From assembly GCF_027172205.1 (NCBI RefSeq), contig NC_070614.1, positions 33,160,001 to 33,224,000 on the forward strand: 64,000 bases of DNA, given 5' to 3'. Numbering within the stretch: position 1 is the first letter of the stretch; every line of letters begins with the position of its first letter. The notes beneath the pieces were generated by a model that worked only from the letters and a program-made list of their open reading frames with translations, had not been told where the DNA came from and ran no database searches. Source of the DNA: Podarcis raffonei (taxonomy: Eukaryota > Chordata > Lepidosauria > Squamata > Lacertidae). Below are positions 49,901 through 62,800 of the stretch, one piece after another. Position numbers and translations under genes: made by a program.

Positions 49901-52900
49901 GAAATACCATTCTCCTAGTGTCTACTTTTCTTCTGTGTTTGGAGATAGATTCAAACATGGCATTCAAAGCATGTGCCAGAACATAGACAGCATTGTAGAC
50001 ACTATAGCTGTGGCCTGTCATGTTCATTTCAAACAAAATTCCAGTAATGTTGTCCAGTTTCTCTTCTCCAGTACAGATCTCCTCCTCTTCTGGCCCCTTA
50101 TACATTCTTAATGTACAGCTGAATGCCTGCTCCCAGAAGTCCCGGATAAAACCATCTCCTTTTGCCCAGGAAGGTCCTATCTTCTGAATGAAATTTTGGA
50201 AACCTGGTGGCTGATTGGAGTGAGCAGTGAAGGATATGGAACCATGGAAAGTTTGCATGTCCCATGTCTTTTGAACTGACAGTGATGTGAAATCCCAGTG
50301 TGATGTAATAATCCATACTTTCCCCAGAGGAGGCGATTCCATAATTGGTCGTAGAAACAGCAATATTCTCAAAACTTGAAAGGATGGATTTTCTCCATAT
50401 ACAAATAATACATTGGTGTTTTCCTCAGTAATAATTCCATAAGTTTCCCAGCGCTGTACAAGCAACTGCATCAACTCATCCACATAATTCCATTTAGGCA
50501 ATCTTATGATGAAGGCATAGCAGATGCCATTCTGAGAAAGCATGGGCACTATTGTCTGTAAGAATCGTTCCCCTTTGTCATTGTCCACAGCCAAGAGCCC
50601 AACCCATGTCCATCCAAAATGCTGAAATAATCGGACAGCTCCCATGTACTGATGGGCTTCATTTGGGACCATACGGGACAAAAAAGGAGAAATTATTCTC
50701 TCATCCCATGATGGCAAAAGTGTTCCATACGTGAGCTGAAATAAAAATTAAAGGGATTGTTTTCAGATGAGGAAAATAGCTATATTGTCAAATCATAGCA
50801 CTGGTCACCTGGGCTTATTGTAATGAAATACAATTTAGATCCTTAGGCATATTAGTGTGCCTGGCCTACAACTGCAGCCAGGTTCCCCATAGCCATATGG
50901 GTTGTTTTTTTTTACAGCTGGACCACCAACCAAAGCTGTTGAATGGCACCCTTCAGTACCTTGGCCACTGAGCCTTTAGTAACAACAATGGATCAAGGAC
51001 AACCACCAAACTATGGACCCATTCTTTCAGAGGGAGTGTGGTCTCCCCCTAGAATGGGCTGCATAACAATCAACCATACATCATAACCACCCAGGAGCAG
51101 AAACACATTATTGTAAGCTGAAATAAAAATTAAAATGATTTTTCCGTTAAAGATAATATTGTACCTTTTTAAACAAAAAAGCTATTTTTATTAAAGCTTG
51201 GGGAAAAAACAGTATATAGAAATCAACATCAAACATTTTTTAAACATAAAAACTGAAAACAAGAAGAAAAAAGACTTCCAATTCTCTGTCTGCCAGATTT
51301 AAAAACTAATGTAAAACCTTTACTCCTTAATAACATCCAGCACTTCAACTTTCCATAAACCAACCTTTATTTAGATCCACTTTTTCAGAATGGGCATTAT
51401 CTCATCTAGACCAGGCAGTACACCACACAGCCAGACAGAATAACCACTGAGTAGCATCATCTCAGTCTTGTCTGGATTAAGCTTCGGTTTACTGGCCCTC
51501 ATCTAGTCCATTACTGCAACAACCCAGTACATATACCACCTTTACATATAGATTTCAACTTTATGTCTTCTGATATGTTATTAATCTCTCTGTTTTATAA
51601 CATCTGAAATCTGAATCTTCAAGTGTACTGGACCAAACACCAAGCCCTGCTACATACTATTCAACACCACCCTCCATTTGAAGAGAAATAATTGATGAGC
51701 ACTCCTTGAGTACTGTTTTGTAATGAACTGTAAATCCATCAATGGTATCATTATCAAGTTTGCATCTAACCAACTGGTTACCAAAATCAGGAGCAACTTT
51801 GCAAAGTGCTTTCCTGCATTCCACATGGTTTGTCACAATTGTGAAATCCCTGTACCCCCAGGAATACAGCTTACCTGTGGAGTCTTTTTGCTTGCTGAAA
51901 TGACAGCTATATTAGTAGAGATCTCAGAGAAACATGCTCCAATGACAGCTATCAGATTGTTCTGGTTGTGACACCTGAAGTTGGGGACAAACTTACGTTG
52001 TGTAGAAAAGAGGCTAAGAGTGGCTTTGTAGGTCATCCTTGCAGTGAAGTAGCTATTGAGGATGTGGAACCCCAGAGATATATTTGATAAGATGTTGGGA
52101 TTCTCATTTATCTCTTTGACAGCAAATGCTAAGGCCAGAATGTGCTGGTAGTTCTTAGGCACTGAACTGTAAGCAGAGTTACAGTCTGTTTAATAAAACA
52201 AACACAGCAGCAATAACAAAATTGTTTTAGTGCACTTCATTGATATTCATTGCCATACTTTCAAAATCAAGATGTACCTTTAAAACCCTAAAAGATAATA
52301 GGCTGAAGAAAAATTAGCACCTGAATAGATAGGCCTTTCATGAAAAATGGAGGGGAGTTTTCAGATTAATTCTGGAGCTTAAAAAACTGTTTTCTGGACT
52401 TAATTTTGTGAATTTCCCTATATACCAACGAAGAGCAACGTCAGCCCAAACTGCAAATATTTGTTGGCTTGCAGTCAACATTAGTCACGCTCAGTGCAGA
52501 CCCACTGAAATTAATTAGCATGACTAACTATAAATCATGAGTGCTATAAAACGTTTTGTATTTTATTAGTCTCTGAATGATATATGTGGGACTTTTTCCT
52601 AAACTTTTCAGTAGGGGTGGTTGAATAAGCTTCTTATTTTTCCAATCTTAAATTCCATTCTCTACTTTTCCATAGTTTGCAATTTTAATCTACAAAACGT
52701 CTCATGAAAATTGATCCTCATTTTAGTGCAAATTTATCATATGATAAGTATGCAATTTTGCTACATGTTTGCAAATCAATATTCCTTAATATAATACATT
52801 TTTATGTTATTTTCTCTAATATATGCATTTTTATGCATTCTTTACCCCTTTATATGAACTTTTGTACATATTATTTCATTGGAGAACTGCACTGCAAAAT

Positions 52901-54336
52901 TCAGGTAAATAGGAATTTTGAGGGCTATCTATGTTTCAGTTCACATATTGTTTTTAATTTGGAAAGTGCAAACTAGTTAGGTTCCTCTTTAAATGTGAAC
53001 TTAATTAAATTTCTCTCCCCTTCTTGCCCTTCAATGACAGCCATAAGGATATGAAATGAGATATGATACTGAAGTTGGAAGTGCAAAGTAGAGACTAAGG
53101 ATTCTCCCACAAAAGTAGCACAATGCATGGTGCCTGAAGGCCAATTCCCAAAATTCTTTTTAAAACCACATATCTCTATAATATTTAACTTCTGCACTTT
53201 TGAGTTTAAAAGCATGAAGACCAGTGCTATTTTTTCTAGAAAAAGAGGTGCCAGAACTCCTCTTATAATGGCAATGGCATCCACCAGAGAGATGCTGGAA
53301 CTGAGTTCCAGTGAGCTCTGGCTGAAAAAGAGCCCTCGTGAAAACAGTTGGGAACAATAGTGTTTGCAAATGCCCACAGCATACACACCCTCTAACTTTC
53401 ACAATATGTGGAAGCTAGATTTGATTGAGGATCCCTCTTCAGTGAGCTTTAAGTTTCAACAATAAATCAGAACTTGACTATACAAACTGCAGGCATAGGG
53501 GTGAGTGGGAAGAAGGAAAAACAGTGGAGTTTCTAAAACAATCTGAAAGCTTGATTAAAAATGCCAAAATTCTGAAAGTGCATGAGAAGGGACAGACAAG
53601 GAGTCAAAAGATGAGAGCAAAGTGAGGGAAGAACAGATGTGGCAAAAACTAACACACACAATCCACCATGTGGTTAATCAGCAGATACACAATGGAAATC
53701 CATTCATTTAGTGGAGCTTGTGGAGAAACCCTTCGAGTGGTTTCATAGAATCATAGAACTGTAGAAGTGGAAGGGACCCCAAGGGTCACCTAGTCCAACT
53801 CCCTGCAAGGCAGGAATCCCAGCTAAAGCATCAATGACAGATGACCACCCAACCTCTGCTTATAAACCTCCAAGGAAGGAGAGTCCACAACCTCCTGACT
53901 AAAGGTAAGGCGAAAAAAATGATTAAGGAAGGATCAGGAAAGTGGCTCAGCTGCCACTATGATCACACTAGAGATTAAATCAATTCTTAACGGAACACAG
54001 TGTAGCATTACGGCATATTCTGTTATTATGAGCTGAATGTATTACACAATGAGAGAAAGAAATAATGACTTACATTGCTTCATCAATCAAGATCTGTTTT
54101 GGCTCTTCCTTAAAAGAGAGATTATTGTAGTTGAAGAAGACCTGGGAAACAATGCCCCCAATGATGAGGTCACCCGGTTGGTAAAAGTTATGAGGAATGG
54201 GGAGAGGATCATCAAAAATGCTGCAGTTAATAGAATGTGTTTTGCATACAATGTGAGACAGCAGCACCAGCTGCAGCAGCAGCACCACCAACATGATCTT
54301 ATTGAAAAATATCAGCCATCCAGGATAGATTCCCAT
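46006..54336 (-). CDS. V2R gene B, complete six-exon receptor (888 aa)
   Basis: The exons are 1 54074-54336 (263 nt), 2 51875-52166, 3 49881-50735, 4 49323-49550, 5 47706-47832 and 6 46006-46907; the sum is 2667 nt including the stop. All are open with GT/AG borders. Exon 1 is one codon longer than in C-E ([20 protein letters not shown]). Exon 4 starts Ile-His rather than Val-His. Exon 5 reads [20 protein letters not shown]. Exon 6 has DMDGCVKC for the usual DMDACVKC. Exon 3 is mosaic: the first quarter is C/D-like and the remainder G-like. Two MITEs interrupt its introns 4 and 5. Confidence 0.93.
47000..47245. mobile_element. Tc1/mariner-like MITE in intron 5 of B
   Basis: The ends CAGTGGAACCTTGGTTC and GAACCAATGTACCACTG are inverted repeats with TA on both flanks. 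About 245 bp, with no transposase frame. Confidence 0.7.
48645..49290. mobile_element. Unclassified insertion in intron 4 of B, split by a MITE
   Basis: Host intron sequence GACATTTTCT (shared with D and E) stops at about 48642 and resumes at about 49293 (ATATATTCAAA). The material between is therefore an insertion, roughly 400 bp plus the MITE at 48933-49178. The start TGTCATGGG resembles an LTR end, but I could not confirm matching ends. Confidence 0.45.
48933..49178. mobile_element. Tc1/mariner-like MITE
   Basis: The left end CAGTGGTACCTCGGGTTAAG and right end CAGAGGTACCACTG are inverted repeats flanked by TA at 48933-48934 and 49177-49178. Internal repeats of the AACCTGAAGCGTATGT kind lie near the right end. 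It is nested within a larger insertion. Confidence 0.8.
49881..50735 (-). CDS. V2R B exon 3, ligand-binding domain
   Basis: This 855-nt open exon runs from [15 protein letters not shown] to VQLWQ. The start to AVDNDKG is almost identical to C and D. From [20 protein letters not shown] onward it resembles gene G ([26 protein letters not shown]). Confidence 0.93.
52167..54073 (-). other. Intron 1 of gene B
   Basis: It contains an unclassified repeat near 53220-53345 and a CR1 3' end at 53742-53905. The stretch at 53050-53660 aligns with intron 1 of F and G. No exon seen. Confidence 0.6.
53742..53905 (-). mobile_element. CR1 LINE 3' end
   Basis: It starts with CATAGAATCATAGAACTGTA, the reverse complement of the characteristic CR1 ATTCTATG tail, followed by GGAAGGGACCCCAAGGGTCA and AGTCCAACTCCCTGCAAGGC. 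It is 5' truncated. Confidence 0.75.
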
Positions 54337-55160
54337 GTTTGAACCACAGCACTCTGTGTGGCTATTATCTGTTTTGGTACAGCGTCTGGTGACAGAATGT
54401 GATGTTACACATCTTAGGGAATATGTGCCCCATATTTCTGAACAGTGTAGTCTATTTATTTACTTATTTCCCCCCCTAAGGATGAGGCAATTAAAATTTG
54501 TTCATCTACAAGTATCAGTAATACTTCCTTGGAGTGCAAAGAAAGCAAAAATATAACTCTGAAAATTATCTATGATTTTGTGCAAATGAATTTATTTAAT
54601 CATTTAACAAAATTTACATACTCCTTGATTATATGAAAGCCTCTAAGTTGACAAGAAACACGTAAAACTATGATTTATTTATTTTTTAAAAAATGTGTGG
54701 TTTGTTACAGTGAGGCAGAGTTATGGTGCAGAAGTGTGGGTAGCTGTGTGTGTGTGTGTGTGTGTGTGCGCTAATTCATATCTAGACAAAGAGGTCTGCC
54801 CAGTAAGTATCTGGGAAGAGCAAATTAAATGGGTATGTACATAGGATGAAGAAAAAGGGTAGTCACATTCTAATTTTTGTGGGAAAATAATTGCAAAATC
54901 AACTGGTGGATGACATATTCTAAGATGGAAAGGAGAAATGATCATGCAAGAAAAATGGCAGACCTCTGTCTATGCCTAGATCCAATTCTGAACAACATCA
55001 GGGTTTCATGTCCTTTTTCAAATGCTCATTTTGCTGCCATCTGCATATCCATTGTGTAAGGGGATAGAAGCCAGCAGTTTTGACAATTATGTGTGCAATT
55101 ATGATTTCCCAAGTGTGTTGATGTCCTTTGGAGTTGCATCATTAATGGCAAATCAACTAG
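54337..55160 (-). promoter_or_regulatory. Promoter and leader region of V2R gene B
   Basis: The paralogous block is recognisable (GGATCTAGGCATAGACAGAG on the sense strand), but the TATA position (55004-55010) reads CATGAAA, a degraded box. The donor-like GTATGT of F and G reads AATATGTC here. Expression of B may depend on another start or be weaker; this is inference. A (GT)n run lies at 54748-54770. Confidence 0.4.
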
Positions 55161-55444
55161 GAGTGACAATATTTTCTTTAAGGGGTGATAAGTGATGCTT
55201 AGCCAGAAAGTTGTAGGCTGTTTTTGTCCTTGACCAGATTTAAGTTACACATGGATCACTCACATTTAGATTAATTGGAAGGCCTGACCTTAAAAGCTGG
55301 GGAATTTGAGACTCAGTTTTATAATGATGATGGGTATATATCCTTTAAGAGCTAACTTCTAACTTTTACTTGTCCCATTTATTATTGTCATTATTATTTG
55401 TAATTAAAAGTATGCATTAATGCAATATAGTCTAAATATGCAGC

Positions 55445-55518
55445 TGTCCTGTATGAGGATTGAATCTGCGACCTTGGTGTTATCAGCACCACACTCTAAC
55501 AAACATATTCTATATGGC
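55445..55518 (-). pseudogene. tRNA-Ile-like pseudogene
   Basis: On the minus strand, 74 nt align end to end with eukaryotic tRNA-Ile. TTAGAGTGTGGTGCTGATAA covers the D-stem end and anticodon arm (anticodon GAT where AAT is usual). CACCAAGGTCGCAGATTCAA covers the variable and T arms. The 5' half (GCCATATAGAATATG) no longer pairs with the 3' end and the A box is lost, so it is not expected to be functional. Confidence 0.7.
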
Positions 55519-55519
55519 A

Positions 55520-56799
55520 GTTTAACATTTTTATCTTTATTTTTAAAAAGATAATTGTTTTATGCTCACAAGGTATATTAGGAATTATAATTTTTGCTGG
55601 TCACCCCCATAGTTGTTCATTTCCCCACAAACCTCACATTGCTAACTGTGTACAATGAGAGGAAGGAGGCTAACAAGCATGCCTCAGCCACATCTACATT
55701 AAGGAAAGCATGACAAAAACACTATGACTCACCTATGAGTGGGGATGGACAGACTCATTGAAGTCTGGTCCATTCCTGTATTACAGTGGGAATAGACTAA
55801 GTCTATCTCACCTGTTTCTGTGTGTATTTAAAAGGGGAAATCCTTAAAATTCAATGTAGAAGTACAATTTTTAAAACTTCATTTTTTAAAAGCAACTAGC
55901 AGGCAGTCCAAGCATGCAGCAGTGCCCCATGCCTTCCCCCCCTTTTCATAACAAACAAACAAAAAGCCCAGAAAGGTCATCTAGCTGCCCACAGGTTGGA
56001 GTGGCTATCGCTTAGGAGTTCTTGCCTCTGCAGAGTTTGAATTGTAATGGAGCAAGTCTTGCATGGAGTACTCTGTTCAGCAGTGTTGCTCTCTGTGATA
56101 ATTGTATGGCAACAAACCATGGCTTTCTTCAATATTTTCAAAAAGCACTGAAAGCTGTTTCTGAGCTTGACCATTTGTGAAGCTGAGCTCAGGTATAGCC
56201 AGGTCCATGCAGGATGTAGTGTGCAGCTAGGTACACTTGCCCCAGGCCTTGAGGGCTAATTCAGCAGGTGAGTCCCTTTGGGGGCCTGCCGGACTTACGC
56301 TATCATGCCAAGAACAAGATTCCTACCCTGGGCCTCAAAGAAGCTCTGTATGGGCCTGGGTATAACCACCATGTTTCAATTGTTTGTGTTAAATTATACA
56401 GTTCCTACAAAAAGGAAACAGCTGTAAAACAGTTTAAACTAGTTTCAAGGAAAGGTAATTCTTTTCTGTGCCCACATGGAGTCTTAGGAATTATAGGCTA
56501 TTTAAAGTTCTAATTCTTTGTATCATCCCACTACTTATACATTGTTCCACAAACCTCACACTGCTAGCTCCAAAGAGGAACTGGGCTCATTGAGTGCTCC
56601 ACTTGCAAATGAAAGAGGCCCAAATCGTGATGCAGTCTGTATCGCCAAAGGAAAACTCTAACATTGGATATGGTAGCAAGTGACAGCAACATATCCTTCA
56701 AAGGTAGAATAGGCTTCCATTAATTCTTCTACAGTATTTCTATCCAAACATTTTGTAAAATTGAAGGAAATATAATGTTTAATGAAGCTGGCAGGGACT
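55520..56799. other. Intergenic stretch downstream of gene A
   Basis: Two related pieces at about 55565-55690 and 56455-56600 (shared words such as TTAGGAATTATA and CCACAAACCTCACA) show a dispersed repeat or local duplication. No gene was seen. Confidence 0.45.
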
Positions 56800-57430
56800 C
56801 CTAAGATTCCTGGTGGTACGGATCATGGATCCATGAAGAAATAAAGAAAATATTAAGACTATCATATAGTAAAGGCCAGAGGCATTCCTTTTTGGAATAT
56901 TAAACGGCAATATCCCAAAAGATAAAACTATTTTTTTCTTATACGTGACATTTGCAGCAAGAATTTTGGTGGCTAAGTATTGGAAAGGGAATCAGTTACC
57001 CACTAGGGGAGAATGGTTATGTAAGCTTTCAGAATACTTAGAGTTAGCCAAACTGACAGATATAATAAGACAAAAACCAAAAGTGTGGTGAAAAAGGAAT
57101 GGGAGTGCCTAAACGAATGCCTTAAAAGACAAGGTGTGAGGACAGAAATCTGACTATGTCTGGAATAACCTTGTGAAGTGAAAGGATAAGAAAGAGGGAT
57201 ATATATTTAGATGCTAGGATTGAGATGATAAGGAAAACAGGAAGATACAATGAGAGGTAAAGGAGGTGCTGTGGGATTGGTGGAAGTCAACGTTTGTTTT
57301 CCTTTTTAGTGTTTATACTATTAATTTGTAAGATTTGGATTTGTTTTTCATGTTTGTTTTTGTGTTTTGTGTATTTTTTTTGGGTTGCTGTTGTTGTGTG
57401 GAAAATACTAACAAAATTTACTCCTTTTCT
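56800..57430 (+). mobile_element. L1-like LINE 3' end
   Basis: Plus-strand reading gives FFLYVTFAARILVAKYWKGN and TRGEWLCKLSEYLELAKLTD, the C-terminal region of vertebrate L1 ORF2. It is followed by a T-rich 3' UTR. It is 5' truncated and broken. Confidence 0.65.
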
Positions 57431-57800
57431 TTTTTCTAAAAATTCCTGGTGGTAAAAAACACAAACCCGATCATGTTAGTAGTGTCTACATTTTTATGAG
57501 TAGCCACATAGGAAGGAGGTCAGGTGAAGTGGAATTCTCTCATTAGGAATGTACTAATAGATGCAACCTCATTCTGGACCCAGAAGGGCATTTGGAGAAG
57601 CAGACAATATGTGGGTGTTTAAGAAGAGAGAAACAAGATAGGCAACCCTCTTGAGATAGTATATGCCTGGTTCAAGTCCACTCATGGGAATGTGAAGAGA
57701 GTTATTTTCCTAAGAAACTATGCTCAAATTCTCCTGAAATCCCTTCAACACCATAATTTCTATTAATAAAGGAACAGATTAATGATATGGATATATTATT

Positions 57801-58702
57801 TCATTTCCTTTTTCTGACGAGTTGCTCTCTGCTGTTAAGCTCGGGCCTGAGTACAATGACATAGCATTTAGGGAAAAAGATACAACCCAATAATCCAGCA
57901 CTGGATGACAAGATGGAGAAGATCTCCACAGCCACCATGTACTTTCCTTTGCTGCTCAGGTAGGTTGGAATAAAGGATAACCACACACTGCAAAACACCA
58001 ACATGCTGAAAGTGATAAATTTGGTTTCATTGAAACTGTCTGGCAACTTCCTGGCAAGAAAAGCCACAATGAAGCTGACAATGGCTAGGAAACCCATATA
58101 GCCCAGGACACAGTAAAACATGGAAACAGAACCCTCATTACATTCTAGTATGATTTCACCTTTCACTGAATGCATGTCTCTACCTGGGAATGGAGGAGCA
58201 GAACTTAACCAAAGAGTACAAATGGCAGCCTGAATAAAAGAGCAGGAGAGAACAATAGAATTAGCCAGTCTGTTCCCCATCCATTTCCTCATCCTGGATC
58301 CTGGTTTTGTTCCCATAAATGCCACAACCACAGTGATGGTCTTTGCCAACACAGAAGAAAGGGCCGCAGAGAAGACAATGCCAAAAGTGGTTTGACGTAG
58401 AAGGCAGGTTGCCTTTCCAGGTTGTCCAATGAAGAGCAAAGAACAGAGGAAGCAAAGGAGGAGGGAGATGAGGAGGATGTAGGTGAGGGTCCGGTTGTTG
58501 GCTTTTACAATGGGAGTGTCCTTGTGTATTATAAAAATTCCAAGTACTACAATTGTGACAAAAGAGAAAATAATAGCCAAGCTAGTTAAGGTGATTGCTA
58601 AATCTTCTCTGTAAGAGAGGTAGCTTATAATTTTGGGAATGCACTGAGTTTGGTCTTTGTTGGGATACTGATCTTCGGGACAATTCACACAAGCATCCAT
58701 GT
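57801..58702 (-). CDS. V2R A exon 6, seven-transmembrane domain
   Basis: This 902-nt open exon starts [21 protein letters not shown] and ends [11 protein letters not shown]. The two ends resemble gene B ([39 protein letters not shown]). The middle (about 58115-58545) has the C/D sequence [20 protein letters not shown] and [13 protein letters not shown]. It reads [10 protein letters not shown] where the family has SFNEAKF. Confidence 0.93.
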
Positions 58703-58760
58703 CTGAAAAAAGGAAGAACAGTTTAAGTATTTCTAAGGGTAGCCCAACATCTATACCTTT

Positions 58761-58796
<36 letters not shown>

Positions 58797-59767
58797 TAAA
58801 TGTTTGCAGGTGTTGACAAATGTTGTACGCATGTGTGTTGGGAACCTTCATGTGTGCACCTGCCACCAGCATTCCCATTTACTGGCCTCCTAGACAGGAG
58901 GAGGATCTTTTGTGAGAGATGTCATGGAACAGCGTCTGATAAATGGTTGTATAACTTGAGAACGTAGCTCCTGACTAGGCTAAATCAAAACATTCATTTG
59001 TTGTAAGAAAACCGAGAAATTACAGACATAAATCACAGCACAGTTATTGGGTATGTGGCAGCATTATACCTTAGCATATTCTTACTTCTGAACTAAGGCG
59101 ATACAATCCCCATTAAGGAGGGGAGAATGAAAAGGAGTGAAATAACTCTTTTCTCCAAAGTAAATACTTATCCTGGGCTCAGGATTGGGCATGCAGTGGT
59201 TTGAATATTATGGGAAAGCTCTGACTAAAACAGGGATGCACAAAGAAAACCGATCTACCTTCCAGGCTAGTGGTCTGAAATCCAGCCCTAAATCCTTTGG
59301 AACCTAGATTTACATTGGAGCGGATACCACCATTTTTTATCTTAAAACATGCAATTACCTCCACAGAAAATGGACATATGAGAAAAAAGGGGTAATATTG
59401 ACCCACAGCCTTGTCCCTGAAATGTGTTTAAACAATTCTGAAGCTCTTCTACTAAGTTGATTTGTTCCGTGCTGCATCTTGGGCACATAAAATCATGTTG
59501 ACTAATTGCTGCTCTTCTCCTATTGCTGAGTCTATGTTGCATTAAGAGAAGGGTGTGCAGAACAGGTTAGAAAGGGGAAGAGGGAATACTCCTTCACAGT
59601 TTGCCAAGACTTCTACCACAAATGAACCAGGTGCTAATCTGTCATGGACATGACCTCACACTAACTTCTGTTTAAAGGATTTATTTATAAAAAAATAGTA
59701 AGAATGGACCCTTTTGTTTCCTTGAACTACTTTCATATATTATCCGATCAATTTCACTATCAATCTG

Positions 59768-59808
<41 letters not shown>

Positions 59809-62800
59809 AAAATGATTTTTGAAGTTCTTAATGTGAACCAAAGTCATATATATTCAATGGATGCACAATCAATAATAATAGTAATCATCACCAGCACCAT
59901 TACCACCTTTATGGAAATTCCTTGATATCTCTGTACATATGTCTCCTACCCTTCTGGTGAGAGATCATTCCTTCTGGGCATGGAGCACAATCATAGCAGC
60001 AAAATTTCTCCCCCTCTTTCTTTTTTCTGCTATAGCCTGGGTAACAGTTCTCATTGCAAACAGAAAGCGGCAGCACCTGTTCATATGCATGAAATACTAT
60101 TAGTGGTGATGTGTTTTGAGAACATCCTGAGGATGTGGACAACATGTTTGGATCAGTCAGGAAACCACTTACACTGTAACCCGTTGTTCCTCATGGCTTA
60201 TAAATACTATCAGAGAAGGGACAGCCAGCTGGGCTAGGGAGGCAATTAAAGCCTCCTTCTGAGAGGCGATTGTTCCGTGTTAAGAAGCCCTCCCTGAATT
60301 AGTTTTTTTGTTTTGTTTTGCACTGTGGCATGAGTCAGTTGGCTCTTGTAACTAAGCACTTATAGATGTTTCTTACCTGGTTAAAGCCTTGATTCCACAC
60401 AATTTGATCATCATTAATAGCTAACTGTTTGCCTTGAGGTGCCTGAGGTTCCAGCCTTCCAACTTTCACTCGAACCACAGAGCCATTGGGGAACATCAGC
60501 CAGTTTGTAATATCAAAACTTGTAACTAATTCGCCATTTTCATCAAAAGACACAGTATCTCCTTCACTGTTGTTGAATGCAATCCTCCTTAGAATGTGAT
60601 GGACCTAAAATGAAAAGAATGTGGACAAAGAGACAGCAAATTCTTGAAATCATTTCCAAAGACTTGTCAAACACATTTTTTAATAGTTTATTTGATGACA
60701 TATTTCTATCTGTCTATCACCACCACCACCTTTCGCCTTTTTCCCTGACAGAGCTCCATAAACATGAGTAGCAATGAATTAAAATAATGAATAAATCACT
60801 GTATCAAATGGGGTTGGAAGGAATTATCAAAATAGATTGACAAAAAGAAAAATGAAGACAACTTACCTTTACTTCTGCATCATAATCTTAACTGTATTGT
60901 TCTTTAAGCTGCAATTACCTGCCATGGTTGCACATCCTGAAGTTTCAGACACCCTCTGAAGCTTCGATGTTGGGAACTGATTTTATTTAAAGCATGTGCC
61001 ACAGCATAGACAGCATTGTAGACATTGTAGCTGTGACCAGTCATCTTCCCTTCAAACAAAATTCCAGAAAGGCTCTCCAGTTTCTCTTCTCCAGTGCACA
61101 CTTTCTTTCTCTCCCCTAGTCCATTGTACACTTTTAATGAACAGCTGAATGCCTGTTCCCAGAAGTCCTGGACAAAACCATCTCCTTTAACCCAGGAAGG
61201 TCTAATCATCTGAATAAACTTTGGGAATCCTTGGGGCTGTTTTGAGTGAACTGTGAATGATATGGCACCATGGAAGGTTTGTATATCCCATATCTTCTGA
61301 ACAGACAGTGATGCAAAATCCCAGTGGGATGTAATAATCCATACTTTACACAGAGGTGGAAGTGACAAGAAAGGTGCTAGAAACAGTAATACTCTCAAAA
61401 TCTGAAAAGATGGTGGTTCTCCATATACAAATAATGCATTCACTTTTTTGTCACTGATGATTACATAATTTTCCCAGCGCTTTATCATCAAGTTGATCAA
61501 CTCATCAAAATATGCCCGTTTTGGTATTCTATCTATGAAGGCAGAACAGATGCCATTCTGAGAAAGCATTGGCACCATAGTCTGTAAAAACTGGTCCCCT
61601 TTGTCATCTGCCACAGCCAAGAGCCCAACCCATGTCCATCTGAAATGCTGAAGTAACAGAACAACTCCCATGTGCTGATGAGCTTCATTTGGAACCATCT
61701 GGTATAAAAATGGGAATTGCATTCTGATACATTTTACAGGCAAAAATGATCCATAAGTGAGCTGAAATAAAATATATAATACCTTTTCAGGAAATATATC
61801 AAAAGAATGGTAAATAATTGAATCAAAGTGTTTCATGTTGCTCTGCTTATAGTCTAATTTCCTGTGTGATGCAGGAAATTTAGACGTGGCTGTCCTACCT
61901 TTACCTGAGGACAAGAACTTTAATAATTGTCTCATTTTGGGGATTATATTCTGTGAGTTTTGCAATATGATAACAATACTGACTTTAGAATGCTTTAGTT
62001 TTGTCACACCTCCAAAATGTGGAACCTAGGTAGTATGAGATTTTCCATGTAACCAGGGATGTCCAAATTTTTTTCAAAGAGGGCCAGATTTGATGAAGTA
62101 TACTTGCGAGAGGGCCAACCAAAGTTGTAGAGCTTTTTATAGGATTTTACCACGGCAAATAAACTGTCACAAAGGCCGGATTAAACCAAGCGGTGGGTCG
62201 GATTAGGCCCCCAGGATGGACTTTGGACATGCCTGCATGTAACAGTTGTTTTGAAATAAACTATAGATAAATTTGAGTTCATATGGGGTCAGATAACAGA
62301 CACATTGTTTTATAGCCCCCTCCTATAATAATACTTTGTCCACATGCAACAAACACCATATTTTCTAGTCTAACCAACACCTAGCTGGAAGAAATCTCTG
62401 TTCCATCCAACACCCCTCTCCAAGCATGGCAAATTGGGGGTTTAAATTGCTCTGGCCACTATCACTCCCTGTTTTCTGTCATCTGCCTATTAGTGCTTCC
62501 CTGTTTCATCTATGTTATTGGTGAGAATGTGCTAAATAATTGCTAAATAAAATATCACAAGAAGTTTTCTCATCTGTTTTACAGAAATCAATACAATGCG
62601 CACAGTTGTGGAGTCTCCATACGCTCATGCATAAAACTTACCTGTGGAATTTTGTGGATTGCAGAAATAATGGCTACGTTGGCAGAGATCTCAGAGATAC
62701 ATCCTCCAACGAGAGCTATCAGCTTGCTCTGGTGGTGACACTTGAAGTTGGGGACAAACCTCTGTTGTGTGGAAAGCAGGTTCAGTGTGGCCTTATAAGT

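Noticed and set aside
58703-58832. Open frame extending exon 6 of gene A upstream through an (AC)n repeat with its own ATG
   Set aside because: It lies upstream of a standard AG acceptor shared with all paralogues and encodes only a Cys-Val repeat from a microsatellite. It is intron.
61762-62007. Open frame extending gene A exon 3 upstream
   Set aside because: The acceptor TTTCAG/CTCACTTATGG is conserved in all genes and the extension has no counterpart in them. It is intron that is open by chance.
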